Source: Nisaea nitritireducens (GTDB lineage Bacteria; Pseudomonadota; Alphaproteobacteria; Thalassobaculales; Thalassobaculaceae). Taken from it: DNA of 41,927 nt. The notes below the pieces were generated by a model, which saw only the letters and a program-made list of their open reading frames with translations, was not told where the DNA came from and did no database searches. Position numbers and translations under genes: made by a program. Shown here one piece after another: positions 28,873 through 38,873 of this stretch. Every line of letters begins with the position of its first letter. Position 1 is the stretch's first letter. The stretch covers positions 1-41,927 of the forward strand of contig NZ_JACZFS010000057.1 in assembly GCF_014904795.1 (NCBI RefSeq). The letters are read 5' to 3'.

Positions 28873-30018
28873 TCATACTCCCTTTTGGGGTAATGACAGG
28901 GTGAATTTACTGCCCTGTCCTTGCGCCGAGGAGAACTCGATACGCCCTCCCAGCCGCACAGCCAGTTGTTGGCTGATGAAAAGCCCTATCCCCGTGCCTT
29001 CTTTTTCCTGGTCCCGGTTTGCCCGGTAGAACATTTCGAACAGGCGCTCCCGCGCCTCGTCGGGAATCCCTATGCCGGTATCGGTGACTTCAAACTGAAC
29101 GGCAGCACCGTCGCCTCTTCCGCAACGGCGGATCCGGACTGTCACGTCTCCCCGGTCGGTATATTTGACGGCATTTCCGACGAGATTGATCAGAATCTGC
29201 GTCAGCATGCGGTGGCTGCTCTTGAGCTTGATCGGCTTCTCCGGGCCATCCAGCTTAAAAGACAGGCCCTTGGCCGATGCTTCCCGCTCCATCATCTTGC
29301 ACACCGCCGAGGCGGCATCGCGCCCATCGATTTTCTCGATAATCATGTTCTCGGAATTGAATTCGGGCTGCATCAGCGAGAGAAGCTGATTGATCAGGGC
29401 CAAAAGATGTTCCGCGCTTTGCTCGATCGTTTTGAGGTGATCCTGCTGCTCGTCGTTGAGTGGCCCGGAGAGCCCCATCAGAAGAGTGGCCGCAAACCCA
29501 GATATCGCGTTCAGCGGCGTGCGGAGCTCGTGAGACAGGCTGAACAGGAAGCGGTTCACATTCACCAGCTTCTCGAGCTCAACCTCGTTTGCACGCGCCC
29601 GCCGCTCCCGCTCAAGGCGCTCCGTCACGTCCCGGATAGCACTCAGTATGAGTATGTCGCTTCCGACAGGAACAGGACTGAGGCTGATTTCGACAGGGAA
29701 CTGCTCCCCCGACCGCCGGACCCCCTGCAATTCATAATTGGAGGCCATATTGCGGGCTCGCGGCGCCTCGACATAGCGTTCACGGAAGCCGACATGGCGT
29801 TTGCGATGCGCTGCCGGCATCAGCATCTCGACCTGACTACCGACCAGTTCGGATTTTGAGTAGCCGAACAGTTCCTCGACGCGGCCGTTCGTCATGGCGA
29901 TCTGACCACCGGAATCGACGATCAGCATGGCGTCGGGAACTGACTCGAGGAAGAGTTCCAGGTTTTGAGCACTAAGCAATTTCTGTGCATCTCCAGCGCC
30001 AATAAAGCGCTTCAGCAT
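28873..30018 (-). CDS. PAS-domain sensor histidine kinase
   Basis: A 381-residue kinase without transmembrane segments, so cytoplasmic. The PAS domain (about 18-130) has the MLIVDSGGQIAMTNGRVEELFGY core. The dimerisation domain has the phosphorylated His163 in FSLSHELRTPLNA, and the ATPase domain has the N-box (LVGNAVKYT), G1 (DTGIGIP) and G2 (GTGIGLFI). The PAS resembles FixL/PAS_9-type sensors but no heme ligand can be assigned. It is translationally linked to the downstream response regulator. Confidence 0.93.
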   Translation of the reverse strand: MLKRFIGAGDAQKLLSAQNLELFLESVPDAMLIVDSGGQIAMTNGRVEELFGYSKSELVGSQVEMLMPAAHRKRHVGFRERYVEAPRARNMASNYELQGVRRSGEQFPVEISLSPVPVGSDILILSAIRDVTERLERERRARANEVELEKLVNVNRFLFSLSHELRTPLNAISGFAATLLMGLSGPLNDEQQDHLKTIEQSAEHLLALINQLLSLMQPEFNSENMIIEKIDGRDAASAVCKMMEREASAKGLSFKLDGPEKPIKLKSSHRMLTQILINLVGNAVKYTDRGDVTVRIRRCGRGDGAAVQFEVTDTGIGIPDEARERLFEMFYRANRDQEKEGTGIGLFISQQLAVRLGGRIEFSSAQGQGSKFTLSLPQKGV

Positions 30019-30237
30019 TCAGTCATCACCGGCCCCAATGTCCGACGCTAAAGTAGATTTATGATGAAAATCAATTTTTAATTGGCATAAAGGTGAAATT
30101 GAACAACCTGGTATTAACGCGCGCAAAACACGAGCTCTCGGAGATACCCGCCAAGCGATGCTGCGTGCTCCATTTTTTTACGGGAGCGCAGAAACTAGGG
30201 AACCCGTAATTTCCGAATGAAAGAGGCCTGAAATGGA

Positions 30238-30267
30238 CGAAGCCCGCCAGTTTCCCGGCGGGCTTCG
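30238..30267 (-). terminator. Hairpin after tRNA-Ala
   Basis: An 11-bp perfect stem (CGAAGCCCGCC with GGCGGGCTTCG, 8-base loop) lies directly after the tRNA-Ala 3' end on the minus strand. The stem is terminator-like, but only a short mixed stretch (GTCCATTTC) follows. Confidence 0.55.
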
Positions 30268-30268
30268 A

Positions 30269-30344
<76 letters not shown>

Positions 30345-30379
30345 GATAACCTTGCGCCGGTTTGGGCCCCGGCGCGGGT

Positions 30380-30441
30380 GGGCTCGCTATGTAGCGAGCC
30401 CAGTCCGTCGGATCAAGTGCTTTTTGACGATATCGTCAAAA
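30380..30441. repeat. Two perfect palindromes upstream of tRNA-Ala
   Basis: GGGCTCGCTA (30380-30389), a 2-base centre, and TAGCGAGCCC (30392-30401) form the first; the 20-bp palindrome TTTTGACGATATCGTCAAAA (30422-30441) is the second. They fill the gap between tRNA-Ala and the TIGR02300 gene. A TTGATC with 17-base spacing to TACATA, reading toward the tRNA, lies between them and overlaps the first. Confidence 0.55.
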
Positions 30442-30450
30442 GACCTGCGA

Positions 30451-30876
30451 TCAGAGATCTTCGTCGTCTTTTTTGACAACAACGACATCATCGTCGTCAT
30501 CGTCATCGTCATCGAGAAGAGCGTCGTCAACATCGGCGTCATCGTCGATATCGGCGATCAACGTGTCGTCACCGTCGGCATCATCATCATCGCTGTCATC
30601 ATCAGCGTCATCTGCGACGACGGCCTTTTCGTCATCCGAGGCAAGTTCCTCGACGCCATCGTCCTCTTCCTCGAGTTCAGCGTCCTCAGCCTCTGCTGGT
30701 TTCTTTTTCTTCACGTCCGCCACCGGAACCGGACGCGCCCGACGGCTTTTCAGCACCGCCTCGGGATCGTACTCGGTTTCGCATTTCGGGCAGACGATGG
30801 GAGATTTCATCAGGTCATAGAAGCGCGCGCCGCATGATTGACAGGTGCGCTTGATGCCCCATTCCGGTTTTGCCAC
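30451..30876 (-). CDS. TIGR02300 (FYDLN acid) family protein
   Basis: A 141-residue protein with an N-terminal zinc ribbon, C12xxC15 and C29xxC32 (RTCQSCGARFYDLMKSPIVCPKC), and an extremely acidic tail (about 75-141) of Asp/Glu runs, ending in a run of nine Asp. It is an alphaproteobacterial family of unknown function; the FYDLN motif here reads FYDLM. The start is GTG 30876 (VAKPEWG) with GGAG 8 bases upstream, rather than ATG 30918. It is divergent from aroA. Confidence 0.9.
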   Translation of the reverse strand: MAKPEWGIKRTCQSCGARFYDLMKSPIVCPKCETEYDPEAVLKSRRARPVPVADVKKKKPAEAEDAELEEEDDGVEELASDDEKAVVADDADDDSDDDDADGDDTLIADIDDDADVDDALLDDDDDDDDDVVVVKKDDEDL

Positions 30877-31101
30877 GTCGTTTCTCCGACAGCCACTCGA
30901 CTCAAAATCGCTATTCAACGAGGCGCCGAATAGCTGTGATGCATGTATCTGTCAAAGTGAAAATGCACAATGGAGAACCCCGATTCCCGCCAATCGTGCC
31001 TATTTCTCCCAGACAGGCCGCAAGCCTCTGTGATAGAGAGCCTTCGGTCAACCCGAAGCCGACGCGTTTTTTTAAGCGGCGCAAAGCCCCGTGAGAGCCC
31101 C

Positions 31102-32448
31102 ATGACGACCCTAAGCTCATCCAAAAGCACCGCCCTCACCGGAACACTCAAGGTTCCAGGCGACAAATCGATCTCCCACCGCTCCCTTATTCTCGGCGGC
31201 CTCGCCATCGGCCGGACAGCGGTTTCCGGTCTGCTGGAAGGCGAGGATGTACTCGCGACGGCCGCCGCCATGCGCGCACTCGGCGCCAGCGTGAACAGGC
31301 TGGACGACGGCACATGGGAAGTCTTCGGACGCGGTATCGGCACACTCGACGAGCCGGAAGACGTGCTCGACCTCGGCAATTCCGGGACGGCTGCCCGTCT
31401 TCTCATGGGACTGGTCGCCGGCCACCCGATCAATGCCGTCTTTACCGGGGATGCATCCTTGCGCCGCCGCCCCATGGGCCGGGTCATTACCCCGCTAAGC
31501 CAGATCGGCGCCGCCTTTCATGGCCGTACCGGGGGCCGCCTGCCGCTGTGCGTCGAAGGCGCCACCGATCCGCTGCCGATCCGCTATACGCTTCCTGTCG
31601 CCTCTGCCCAGGTGAAATCGGCGATCCTGCTCGCCGGTCTGAACACGCCGGGCGAGACCACGGTGATCGAGCCGGAAAAAACCCGCGACCATACCGAAAC
31701 CATGTTCCGCCATTTCGGAGCGGAGGTGCGGGTCGAGGATCTGCCCGAGGGGCGCGTTATCACGCTCACCGGCCAGCCTGAATTCAAGGCGCGCGATATT
31801 GTCGTGCCGGCCGATCCTTCTTCAGCCGCCTTCCCGGCCGTGGCAGCTCTTGTTACGCCGGACTCCGACATCACCCTGCCCGCCGTTGGGCTGAACCCGC
31901 TGCGCTTCGGCGTATTCGAGACCCTGATAGAGATGGGGGCGGATATCGAGATCTCGAACCGCCGGGTCGAGGCCGGCGAGCCGATCGGCGACATCCGGGT
32001 CCGCAGCAGCGCGCTGAAGGGCATCGAGGTTCCAGCCGAACGCGCACCGAGCATGATCGACGAATACCCGATCCTCTCCGTCGCCGCCGCTTTTGCCGAA
32101 GGCGCAACCATCATGCGCGGTGTCGGTGAGCTGCGGGTCAAGGAGAGCGACAGACTGGGTGCCATGGCCCGCGGCCTTGCCGCCACAGGCGTCCGTGTCG
32201 AGGAGGGCGAGGATACGCTTGCCGTCACCGGCTCCTCCAACGGCGTGGCGGGCGGCGCGACAATTGCGGCCGATCTCGACCACCGGATCGCCATGTCGTT
32301 TCTCGTCCTCGGCATGGGGGCACAGGCGCCGGTCGTCATCGACGATGGCCGGACCATCGACACCAGCTTCCCCGGCTTCGCCGACCTGATGCGCGGCGCC
32401 GGCGCGAAAATCGCCAAAACCATGACAGACGGCGGAGCCGCTGCATGA
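31102..32448 (+). CDS. aroA: 3-phosphoshikimate 1-carboxyvinyltransferase (EPSP synthase)
   Basis: A 448-residue enzyme of the shikimate pathway. The active-site PGDKSISHR holds Lys22, [13 protein letters not shown] follows, and the C-terminal catalytic [13 protein letters not shown] is intact. The overall sequence resembles the alphaproteobacterial class II (CP4-like) enzymes, but the loop reads GNSGTAAR with Gly where CP4 has Ala. The start MTTLSSSKS is ATG 31102; the frame upstream to 30970 overlaps promoter sequence. It overlaps cmk by 4 bases (ATGA). Confidence 0.96.
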   Translation: MTTLSSSKSTALTGTLKVPGDKSISHRSLILGGLAIGRTAVSGLLEGEDVLATAAAMRALGASVNRLDDGTWEVFGRGIGTLDEPEDVLDLGNSGTAARLLMGLVAGHPINAVFTGDASLRRRPMGRVITPLSQIGAAFHGRTGGRLPLCVEGATDPLPIRYTLPVASAQVKSAILLAGLNTPGETTVIEPEKTRDHTETMFRHFGAEVRVEDLPEGRVITLTGQPEFKARDIVVPADPSSAAFPAVAALVTPDSDITLPAVGLNPLRFGVFETLIEMGADIEISNRRVEAGEPIGDIRVRSSALKGIEVPAERAPSMIDEYPILSVAAAFAEGATIMRGVGELRVKESDRLGAMARGLAATGVRVEEGEDTLAVTGSSNGVAGGATIAADLDHRIAMSFLVLGMGAQAPVVIDDGRTIDTSFPGFADLMRGAGAKIAKTMTDGGAAA

Positions 32449-33077
32449 TGATCGCCATCGACGGACCTGCGGCTGCCGGCAAGGGCACGCTCGCCCGGCG
32501 CCTGGCCGATCATCTGGGCTATGCCTATCTGGACACGGGATCCTTATATCGTGCCGTCGCGGTCATGTTGCTGCGTAGAAACGGTGACCCGGAAGATGCC
32601 GAGGCCGCCACGGAAGCAGCCCGCACGCTGGATCTCGACCTGCTGGGCAGCCCCGATCTGCGCACGGGCGAAGCCGGTGCCGCCGCGTCCAAGGTCGCAG
32701 CGGTCCCCATGGTCCGGGCTGCACTGACCGATTTCCAGCGGCAATTCGCAACGCATCCTCCGGGCAATGCCGGTGGCGCGATTCTGGATGGCCGGGACAT
32801 CGGTACGGTGATCTGCCCGGACGCAGACCGGAAACTCTTCGTCACCGCCTCTGTGGAAGCGCGGGCCGAACGGCGATTCAAAGAGTTGCAGGAACGGGGC
32901 GAGGCCGCTATATATGCGCGCGTTTTGCAGGATATGCGTGAACGTGATGCCCGCGACGCCGGTCGGAGCGATGCCCCGATGAAGCAAGCGGACGATGCGA
33001 TCCTGATCGACACGTCGTCGATGACCCCTGACGAGGCCTTTGCGGCCGCACTTAGGGTAGTCGGAGACGCGGGCTGA
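32445..33077 (+). CDS. cmk: Cytidylate kinase
   Basis: A 210-residue NMP kinase that phosphorylates CMP and dCMP. The P-loop is GPAAAGKGT (residues about 7-15), with the CMP-binding [10 protein letters not shown] and [13 protein letters not shown] motifs, and [11 protein letters not shown] near the end. It is coupled to aroA by a 4-base overlap and precedes rpsA, the widely conserved aroA-cmk-rpsA order. Confidence 0.96.
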   Translation: MMIAIDGPAAAGKGTLARRLADHLGYAYLDTGSLYRAVAVMLLRRNGDPEDAEAATEAARTLDLDLLGSPDLRTGEAGAAASKVAAVPMVRAALTDFQRQFATHPPGNAGGAILDGRDIGTVICPDADRKLFVTASVEARAERRFKELQERGEAAIYARVLQDMRERDARDAGRSDAPMKQADDAILIDTSSMTPDEAFAAALRVVGDAG

Positions 33078-33128
33078 TCAACACAGACTGCTGAACATGA
33101 GAGATGCCAGTCATTAGGTCCGATGACC

Positions 33129-33268
33129 GGTTTTGGAAACCAACGGTGGCTGACAGGCTCAGCCGCGTTCCAACCCCGGACCGGGTGGAACGGTCCCGCG
33201 ATGCGGGACGCAAATCCAATTTGCACAGCCACCATGAACAGATGCCGGCGAACCTCGGTTTTCCGGCA
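33129..33268 (+). ncRNA. Structured leader upstream of rpsA
   Basis: Five consecutive short hairpins: GGTTT/AAACC (33129-33141), GGCTGA/TCAGCC (33148-33164), GTCCCGC/GCGGGAC (33193-33209), GCAAAT/ATTTGC (33210-33224) and TGCCGG/CCGGCA (33243-33268). No frame in this 211-base gap looks coding. S1 is known to repress its own translation in E. coli, so an autogenous control region is plausible. I do not recognise this as a named RNA family. Confidence 0.45.
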
Positions 33269-33288
33269 AGACCCATTGAGGAGCTTAC

Positions 33289-35007
33289 ATGGCTGATACA
33301 GCCGGAGCGGTCCAAGAACCGGAAATGACTGAAAATTTTGCTGCCCTGCTCGACGAGTCCTTTGGCGACGTCACGAGCATCGAAGGCAGCGTCGTAAAGG
33401 GCACCGTTGTCTCTGTAGACAATGATGCGGCTCTGATCGACGTCGGACTGAAGTCCGAAGGCCGTGTGGCGCTGAAGGAATTCGGCAACCCGGGCCAGAA
33501 AGCCGAACTGAAGCCTGGCGATATCGTCGAGGTCTATGTCGAGCGCATGGAAGACCGTAACGGCGAAGCCATGCTGAGCCGTGAGAAGGCCCGCCGCGAA
33601 GAAGCCTGGGCGGTTCTGGAAACCGGTTTCGAAAACAACGAGCGTGTCACCGGCACCATCTTCGGCCGGGTCAAGGGCGGCTTCACCGTCGACCTCTCCG
33701 GCGCCGTGGCCTTCCTGCCGGGCAGCCAGGTCGACATCCGTCCGGTTCGCGACATCGGCCCGCTGCTTGGTACGCCGCAGCCGTTCCAGATCCTGAAAAT
33801 GGATCGTCGCCGTGGCAACATCGTCGTTTCCCGCCGTGCCGTTCTTGAAGAGTCCCGCGCCGAAGCTCGCTCCGAGCTGGTTGCGAACCTCCAGGAAGGC
33901 CAGGTCCTCCAGGGTGTGGTCAAGAACATCACCGACTACGGTGCGTTCGTGGATCTCGGCGGTGTCGACGGTCTGCTGCACGTCACCGACATCGCGTGGC
34001 GCCGCATCAACCATCCGAGCGAAGCCCTGCAGATCGGGGCGACCGTCAAGGTCCAGGTCATCCGCTTCAACCCGGAGACCCAGCGTATCTCCCTCGGCAT
34101 GAAGCAGCTTGAGGCCGATCCGTGGGAAGGTGTGGATCTGAAGTATCCGGTCGGCACCAAGTTCACCGGCCGCGTGACCAACATCACCGACTACGGTGCG
34201 TTCGTCGAACTCGAGCCGGGCATCGAAGGCCTGGTCCACGTCTCCGAAATGAGCTGGACCAAGAAGAACGTGCACCCGGGCAAGATCGTCTCCACCAGCC
34301 AGGAAGTCGAGGTCATGGTCCTCGATGTCGATCCGGCGAAGCGGCGTATCTCTCTCGGTCTCAAGCAGTGCATGGCCAATCCGTGGGACGATTTCGTCAC
34401 CGCATATCCGGCCGGCACCGAGATCGAAGGCGAAGTCAAGAACATCACCGAATTCGGTCTGTTCGTTGGCCTCTCCGGCGAGATCGACGGCATGGTTCAC
34501 CTCTCCGACCTCTCCTGGGAGCAGTCGGGCGAGGAAGCCATCAAGGAATTCAAGAAGGGCGACATGGTCAAGGCGAAGGTCCTTGACGTGGATACCGACA
34601 AGGAGCGCATCTCCCTCGGAATCAAGCAGCTCTCCGAGGATCCCTTCGAGTCCGGTGCTTCCGATCTGCGCAAGGGTGCGGTTGTCACCTGTACCGTGAC
34701 CACGCTGACCGACAACGGTCTCGAGGTTGCTGTCGGCGAAGGTCTGCACGGCTTCATCCGCAAGTCCGACCTGTCCCGGGATCGCTCCGAGCAGCGTCCG
34801 GACCGGTTTGCGGTTGGCGAAAAGGTCGATGCCAAGATCACCCAGATCGACAACAAGACGCGCAAGCTGACCCTGTCGATCAAGGCCCGCGAAGTCGAGG
34901 AAGAGAAGAAGGCCATGGCCGACTACGGTTCCTCCGACAGCGGCGCCAGCCTGGGCGACATTCTGGGCGCGGCCCTGAAACAGCGAGAAGAAGGACAGCA
35001 GGACTAA
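33289..35007 (+). CDS. rpsA: 30S ribosomal protein S1
   Basis: A 572-residue protein that brings mRNA to the 30S subunit. Six S1 domains are visible as repeats of the type VKNITDYGAFVDLGGVDGLLHVTDI, VTNITDYGAFVELEPGIEGLVHVSEM and VKNITEFGLFVGLSGEIDGMVHLSDL; the first two are more diverged and bind the ribosome. GAGGAG lies 8 bases upstream of the ATG. It follows cmk with a structured gap and is closed by two tandem terminators. Confidence 0.98.
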   Translation: MADTAGAVQEPEMTENFAALLDESFGDVTSIEGSVVKGTVVSVDNDAALIDVGLKSEGRVALKEFGNPGQKAELKPGDIVEVYVERMEDRNGEAMLSREKARREEAWAVLETGFENNERVTGTIFGRVKGGFTVDLSGAVAFLPGSQVDIRPVRDIGPLLGTPQPFQILKMDRRRGNIVVSRRAVLEESRAEARSELVANLQEGQVLQGVVKNITDYGAFVDLGGVDGLLHVTDIAWRRINHPSEALQIGATVKVQVIRFNPETQRISLGMKQLEADPWEGVDLKYPVGTKFTGRVTNITDYGAFVELEPGIEGLVHVSEMSWTKKNVHPGKIVSTSQEVEVMVLDVDPAKRRISLGLKQCMANPWDDFVTAYPAGTEIEGEVKNITEFGLFVGLSGEIDGMVHLSDLSWEQSGEEAIKEFKKGDMVKAKVLDVDTDKERISLGIKQLSEDPFESGASDLRKGAVVTCTVTTLTDNGLEVAVGEGLHGFIRKSDLSRDRSEQRPDRFAVGEKVDAKITQIDNKTRKLTLSIKAREVEEEKKAMADYGSSDSGASLGDILGAALKQREEGQQD

Positions 35008-35038
35008 GGCATAGCCTGTCCTACTGTTTCTCGAAATG

Positions 35039-35070
35039 CGGCGCCGCCCCGGTTTGGGCGGCGCCGTTTT
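35039..35070 (+). terminator. First rpsA terminator
   Basis: An 11-bp GC stem (CGGCGCCGCCC with GGGCGGCGCCG, 6-base loop) followed by TTTT, 30 bases after the rpsA stop. Confidence 0.9.
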
Positions 35071-35090
35071 CGTATCCATCGTGACAAATC

Positions 35091-35121
35091 CGCACTTCTG
35101 ATTTCATGAAGTGCGTTTTTA
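35091..35121 (+). terminator. Second rpsA terminator
   Basis: CGCACTTC (35091-35098) pairs with GAAGTGCG (35108-35115) over a 9-base loop and is followed by TTTTTATT. With the preceding hairpin it makes a tandem terminator just upstream of the ihfB promoter. Confidence 0.75.
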
Positions 35122-35144
35122 TTATGCAAATGAGAGACTTACAC

Positions 35145-35174
35145 TTGACGAACCACGGTAAAATTCGGTTTTAT
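35145..35174 (+). promoter_or_regulatory. Sigma-70-like promoter of ihfB
   Basis: TTGACG at 35145-35150, an 18-base spacer, then TTTTAT at 35169-35174, about 65 bases before the ihfB start. It follows directly on the tandem terminators, so ihfB starts a new transcript. Confidence 0.5.
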
Positions 35175-35241
35175 TGTGGCGATGTCCAGTCCTGGCGCGG
35201 GAAGAGCGAGCCAGACGGTCAATTGGGGGAGCGTGGCAAAC

Positions 35242-35523
35242 ATGACCAAATCTGAGTTGATCATGCGTCTTGCCGAGGCGAACCCTCACCTTTATCAGCG
35301 CGACGTGGAACGGATTGTCTCCGCAATCTTCGACGAGATCTCCGATGCCCTGGCAAGCGGCGACCGTGTCGAACTCCGCGGCTTCGGTGCATTTTCCGTG
35401 AAAAAGCGTGACGCCCGTGTCGGCCGCAACCCGCGCACCGGCGACTCTGTGCCCGTTCAGGAAAAGTTTGTGCCCTTTTTCAAGACCGGCAAGCAGCTGC
35501 GCGACCGCATTAACGACGGCTAG
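35242..35523 (+). CDS. ihfB: Integration host factor subunit beta
   Basis: A 93-residue DNA-bending protein of the HU/IHF family, forming a heterodimer with IhfA. It shows [17 protein letters not shown], the dimer helix [12 protein letters not shown], and the arm [12 protein letters not shown] with the intercalating Pro. Spacing from GGGGGAG (35225-35231) favours ATG 35242 over GTG 35233. It lies between rpsA and lapA, a common arrangement. Confidence 0.95.
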   Translation: MTKSELIMRLAEANPHLYQRDVERIVSAIFDEISDALASGDRVELRGFGAFSVKKRDARVGRNPRTGDSVPVQEKFVPFFKTGKQLRDRINDG

Positions 35524-35639
35524 AGCTTTCCGGCTTCCGGACAGAATCACAAATACATTCGGACAATGCGTCACGGGGGCTTCGATCCGCGTGTGTGATC
35601 GCCTATATTCAATGGCAGTTTCGTAATTACGGTAGTGCC

Positions 35640-35981
35640 ATGGCCCGCAGATCCTTTTTTGCAAAGACGCTTCTCCTGCTGATCGGGCTACCGATCATGG
35701 CGGTTGTCGTCCTGTTCGCGATCTCCAACCGTCACCTTGTCGAGGTCGGCTTCTGGCCGTTGCCGATGATTGTCGAGGTGCCTGCCTATATTCTCGGCCT
35801 CTGCACCATGGCGTTCGGCTTCATCCTCGGTGTCGTCGCCACCTGGATCAGCGGCGGGTCGACCCGCCACCGGGCCCGCCTGGCCGAAGGCAAGGCGCGG
35901 CGGCTGGAAGAAGATCTGGATCACAAGGCCCACGAAGTCGAGGATCTCCGGAAAGCCCTGCCGGCCCCGGAAAAGCGCTGA
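35640..35981 (+). CDS. LapA domain-containing membrane protein
   Basis: A 113-residue inner-membrane protein with two transmembrane helices (about 9-28 and 47-68) and a C-terminal charged coiled coil (RLAEGKARRLEEDLDHKAHEVEDLRKAL). This is the LapA/DUF1049 architecture; E. coli LapA helps coordinate LPS assembly. No clear Shine-Dalgarno is seen. It lies 24 bases before trpF. Confidence 0.85.
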   Translation: MARRSFFAKTLLLLIGLPIMAVVVLFAISNRHLVEVGFWPLPMIVEVPAYILGLCTMAFGFILGVVATWISGGSTRHRARLAEGKARRLEEDLDHKAHEVEDLRKALPAPEKR

Positions 35982-36004
35982 GAACCGAGAAAGTCGAGAC
36001 ACCA

Positions 36005-36646
36005 ATGGACGTCAAGATCTGCGGCTTGAGAACGCCGGAAGCCGTCGAGGCAACCGCTGCGTCCGGGGCCAGCCATATCGGTCTTAATTTCTTTCCGCCC
36101 TCTCCGCGCTCTGTCACGCCCGAGGAGGCGAAGGAACTTGTGCGCCATGTCCCGGAAGGAGTGAAGGTCGTCGCCCTCGTTGTCGATGCCGACGACGCGC
36201 TCCTCGATGCAATCTGGACGAACGTGCACCCGGACATCTTCCAGCTGCATGGCAAGGAGAGCCCGGACCGGGTCCGCGAGATCAAGGCCCGCTACGGCGT
36301 TTCGGTCATGAAGGCGATACGTGTCGCCGAGGCTGAGGATGCGCGCTCGGCGGAAGCTTATGACGGGATCGCCGACGTCATCCTGTTCGATGCCAAGCCG
36401 CCGAAAGACAAGGACAAGCTGCCCGGCGGTAACGGGCTCATTTTCGACTGGGTGGCGCTCCAGGCCTACAGGGGCAAGACACCCTGGATGCTGGCAGGTG
36501 GGCTTGATGCGTCGAACGTTGCAGAAGCCATCCGGGTAACCGGCACAAAGGCGGTCGACACCGCCTCCGGTGCCGAGGATGCGCCCGGCGTGAAGAACCC
36601 GGACAAGATCCGGGCATTCGTCAACGCCGCGTTGCAGGCAGATTAA
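36005..36646 (+). CDS. trpF: Phosphoribosylanthranilate isomerase
   Basis: A 213-residue TIM-barrel enzyme, third step of tryptophan synthesis. It has the catalytic Cys in MDVKICGLRTPEA, the catalytic Asp in VILFDAKPPK, and the phosphate-binding AGGLDASNVAEAI and DTASGAED. It is followed after 124 bases by trpB-trpA; trpC and trpD are elsewhere. Confidence 0.96.
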   Translation: MDVKICGLRTPEAVEATAASGASHIGLNFFPPSPRSVTPEEAKELVRHVPEGVKVVALVVDADDALLDAIWTNVHPDIFQLHGKESPDRVREIKARYGVSVMKAIRVAEAEDARSAEAYDGIADVILFDAKPPKDKDKLPGGNGLIFDWVALQAYRGKTPWMLAGGLDASNVAEAIRVTGTKAVDTASGAEDAPGVKNPDKIRAFVNAALQAD

Positions 36647-36770
36647 CGCCCGAAATGCCCTTCCCAGCCTTGCCTTACAAAGGCGCGCAACGCATTATGC
36701 GGCGTTTCGCGAGCGTCCTGAATACACGCCTCGACTCCACAAGCCCCGATCCGACGAGGAAGCCTGATAA

Positions 36771-37999
<1,229 letters not shown>

Positions 38000-38000
<1 letters not shown>

Positions 38001-38836
38001 TGGCTTACACCGCTTCCCGCCTCGACACGTCTTTCGCGGCCCTGAAGGCCGAGAACCGCGCCGGTCTCGGCATTTTCATCACCGCCGGCGATCCGGACCC
38101 CGAGACCTCCCTTGCCATCATGAAGGCTCTGCCGGGTGCAGGCGCTGACATGATCGAATTCGGCATGCCATTTTCCGATCCGATGGCGGACGGCCCGTCG
38201 GTCCAGGCCTCAAGCCAGCGGTCGCTGAAGGCCGGCGGCAGTATGGTAAAGACCCTCGCTCAGCTCCGTGCTTTCCGGGAAGACGACAAGACCACGCCGG
38301 TCGTTCTCATGGGCTACTACAACCCGATCTATATCTACGGGGTCGAGCGGTTCCTCACCGACGCAATCGAGGCCGGAGCCGACGGTCTGATCGTTGTCGA
38401 TCTGCCGCCTGAGGAAGACGAAGAGCTGTGCCTGCCCGCCGTAAAGCGCGGCCTGCCTTTCGTCCGGCTGGCAACGCCGACAACGGACGATGCCCGCCTG
38501 CCGACGGTACTGACCAACACCAGCGGTTTCCTGTATTATGTCTCGATCGCAGGGGTCACCGGAACAGCCGAAGTCCCGATCGACATGGTTACGGCGGCCC
38601 TGGCACGCCTGCGCAAGCATACCGATATTCCGATCGGTGTCGGTTTCGGTATCAAGACGAAAGAGCAGGCCGCAGCCGTTGGTACGGTGGCAGATGCCTG
38701 CATTGTCGGATCGGCCGTGGTCGATGCCATCAGGGATTCGCTCGACGGGTCCGGCAAGGCGACCGGCAAGACCGTCGGCGCCGTGACCGCGCTTGTCTCC
38801 GACCTTGCAGCCGGTGTACGGAACGCCCGGTCTTAG
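38000..38836 (+). CDS. trpA: Tryptophan synthase alpha chain
   Basis: A 278-residue TIM-barrel enzyme that cleaves indole-3-glycerol phosphate to indole. The catalytic Glu and Asp are seen in [16 protein letters not shown], and phosphate is bound by GVGFGIKT and VGSAVVDAI. The start overlaps the trpB stop by one base; starts further upstream lie inside trpB. Confidence 0.97.
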
Positions 38837-38873
38837 AACAGTATAATCACCGCAGCCTGCGGAGAGGACGGAT

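Noticed and set aside
30478-30620. Short tandem repeats resembling a CRISPR or minisatellite
   Set aside because: They are coding trinucleotide runs without spacers.
30473-30820. Ser-rich plus-strand frame over the polyaspartate tract
   Set aside because: Poly-Ser is the reverse-strand reading of poly-Asp codons; the minus-strand TIGR02300 protein explains the region.
33052-35079. A 675-codon open frame antisense to rpsA
   Set aside because: The sense frame encodes six recognisable S1 domains; the antisense repeats simply mirror those domains.
36647-36770. Trp attenuator before trpB
   Set aside because: No leader peptide with Trp codons and no T-run terminator; only short imperfect hairpins.
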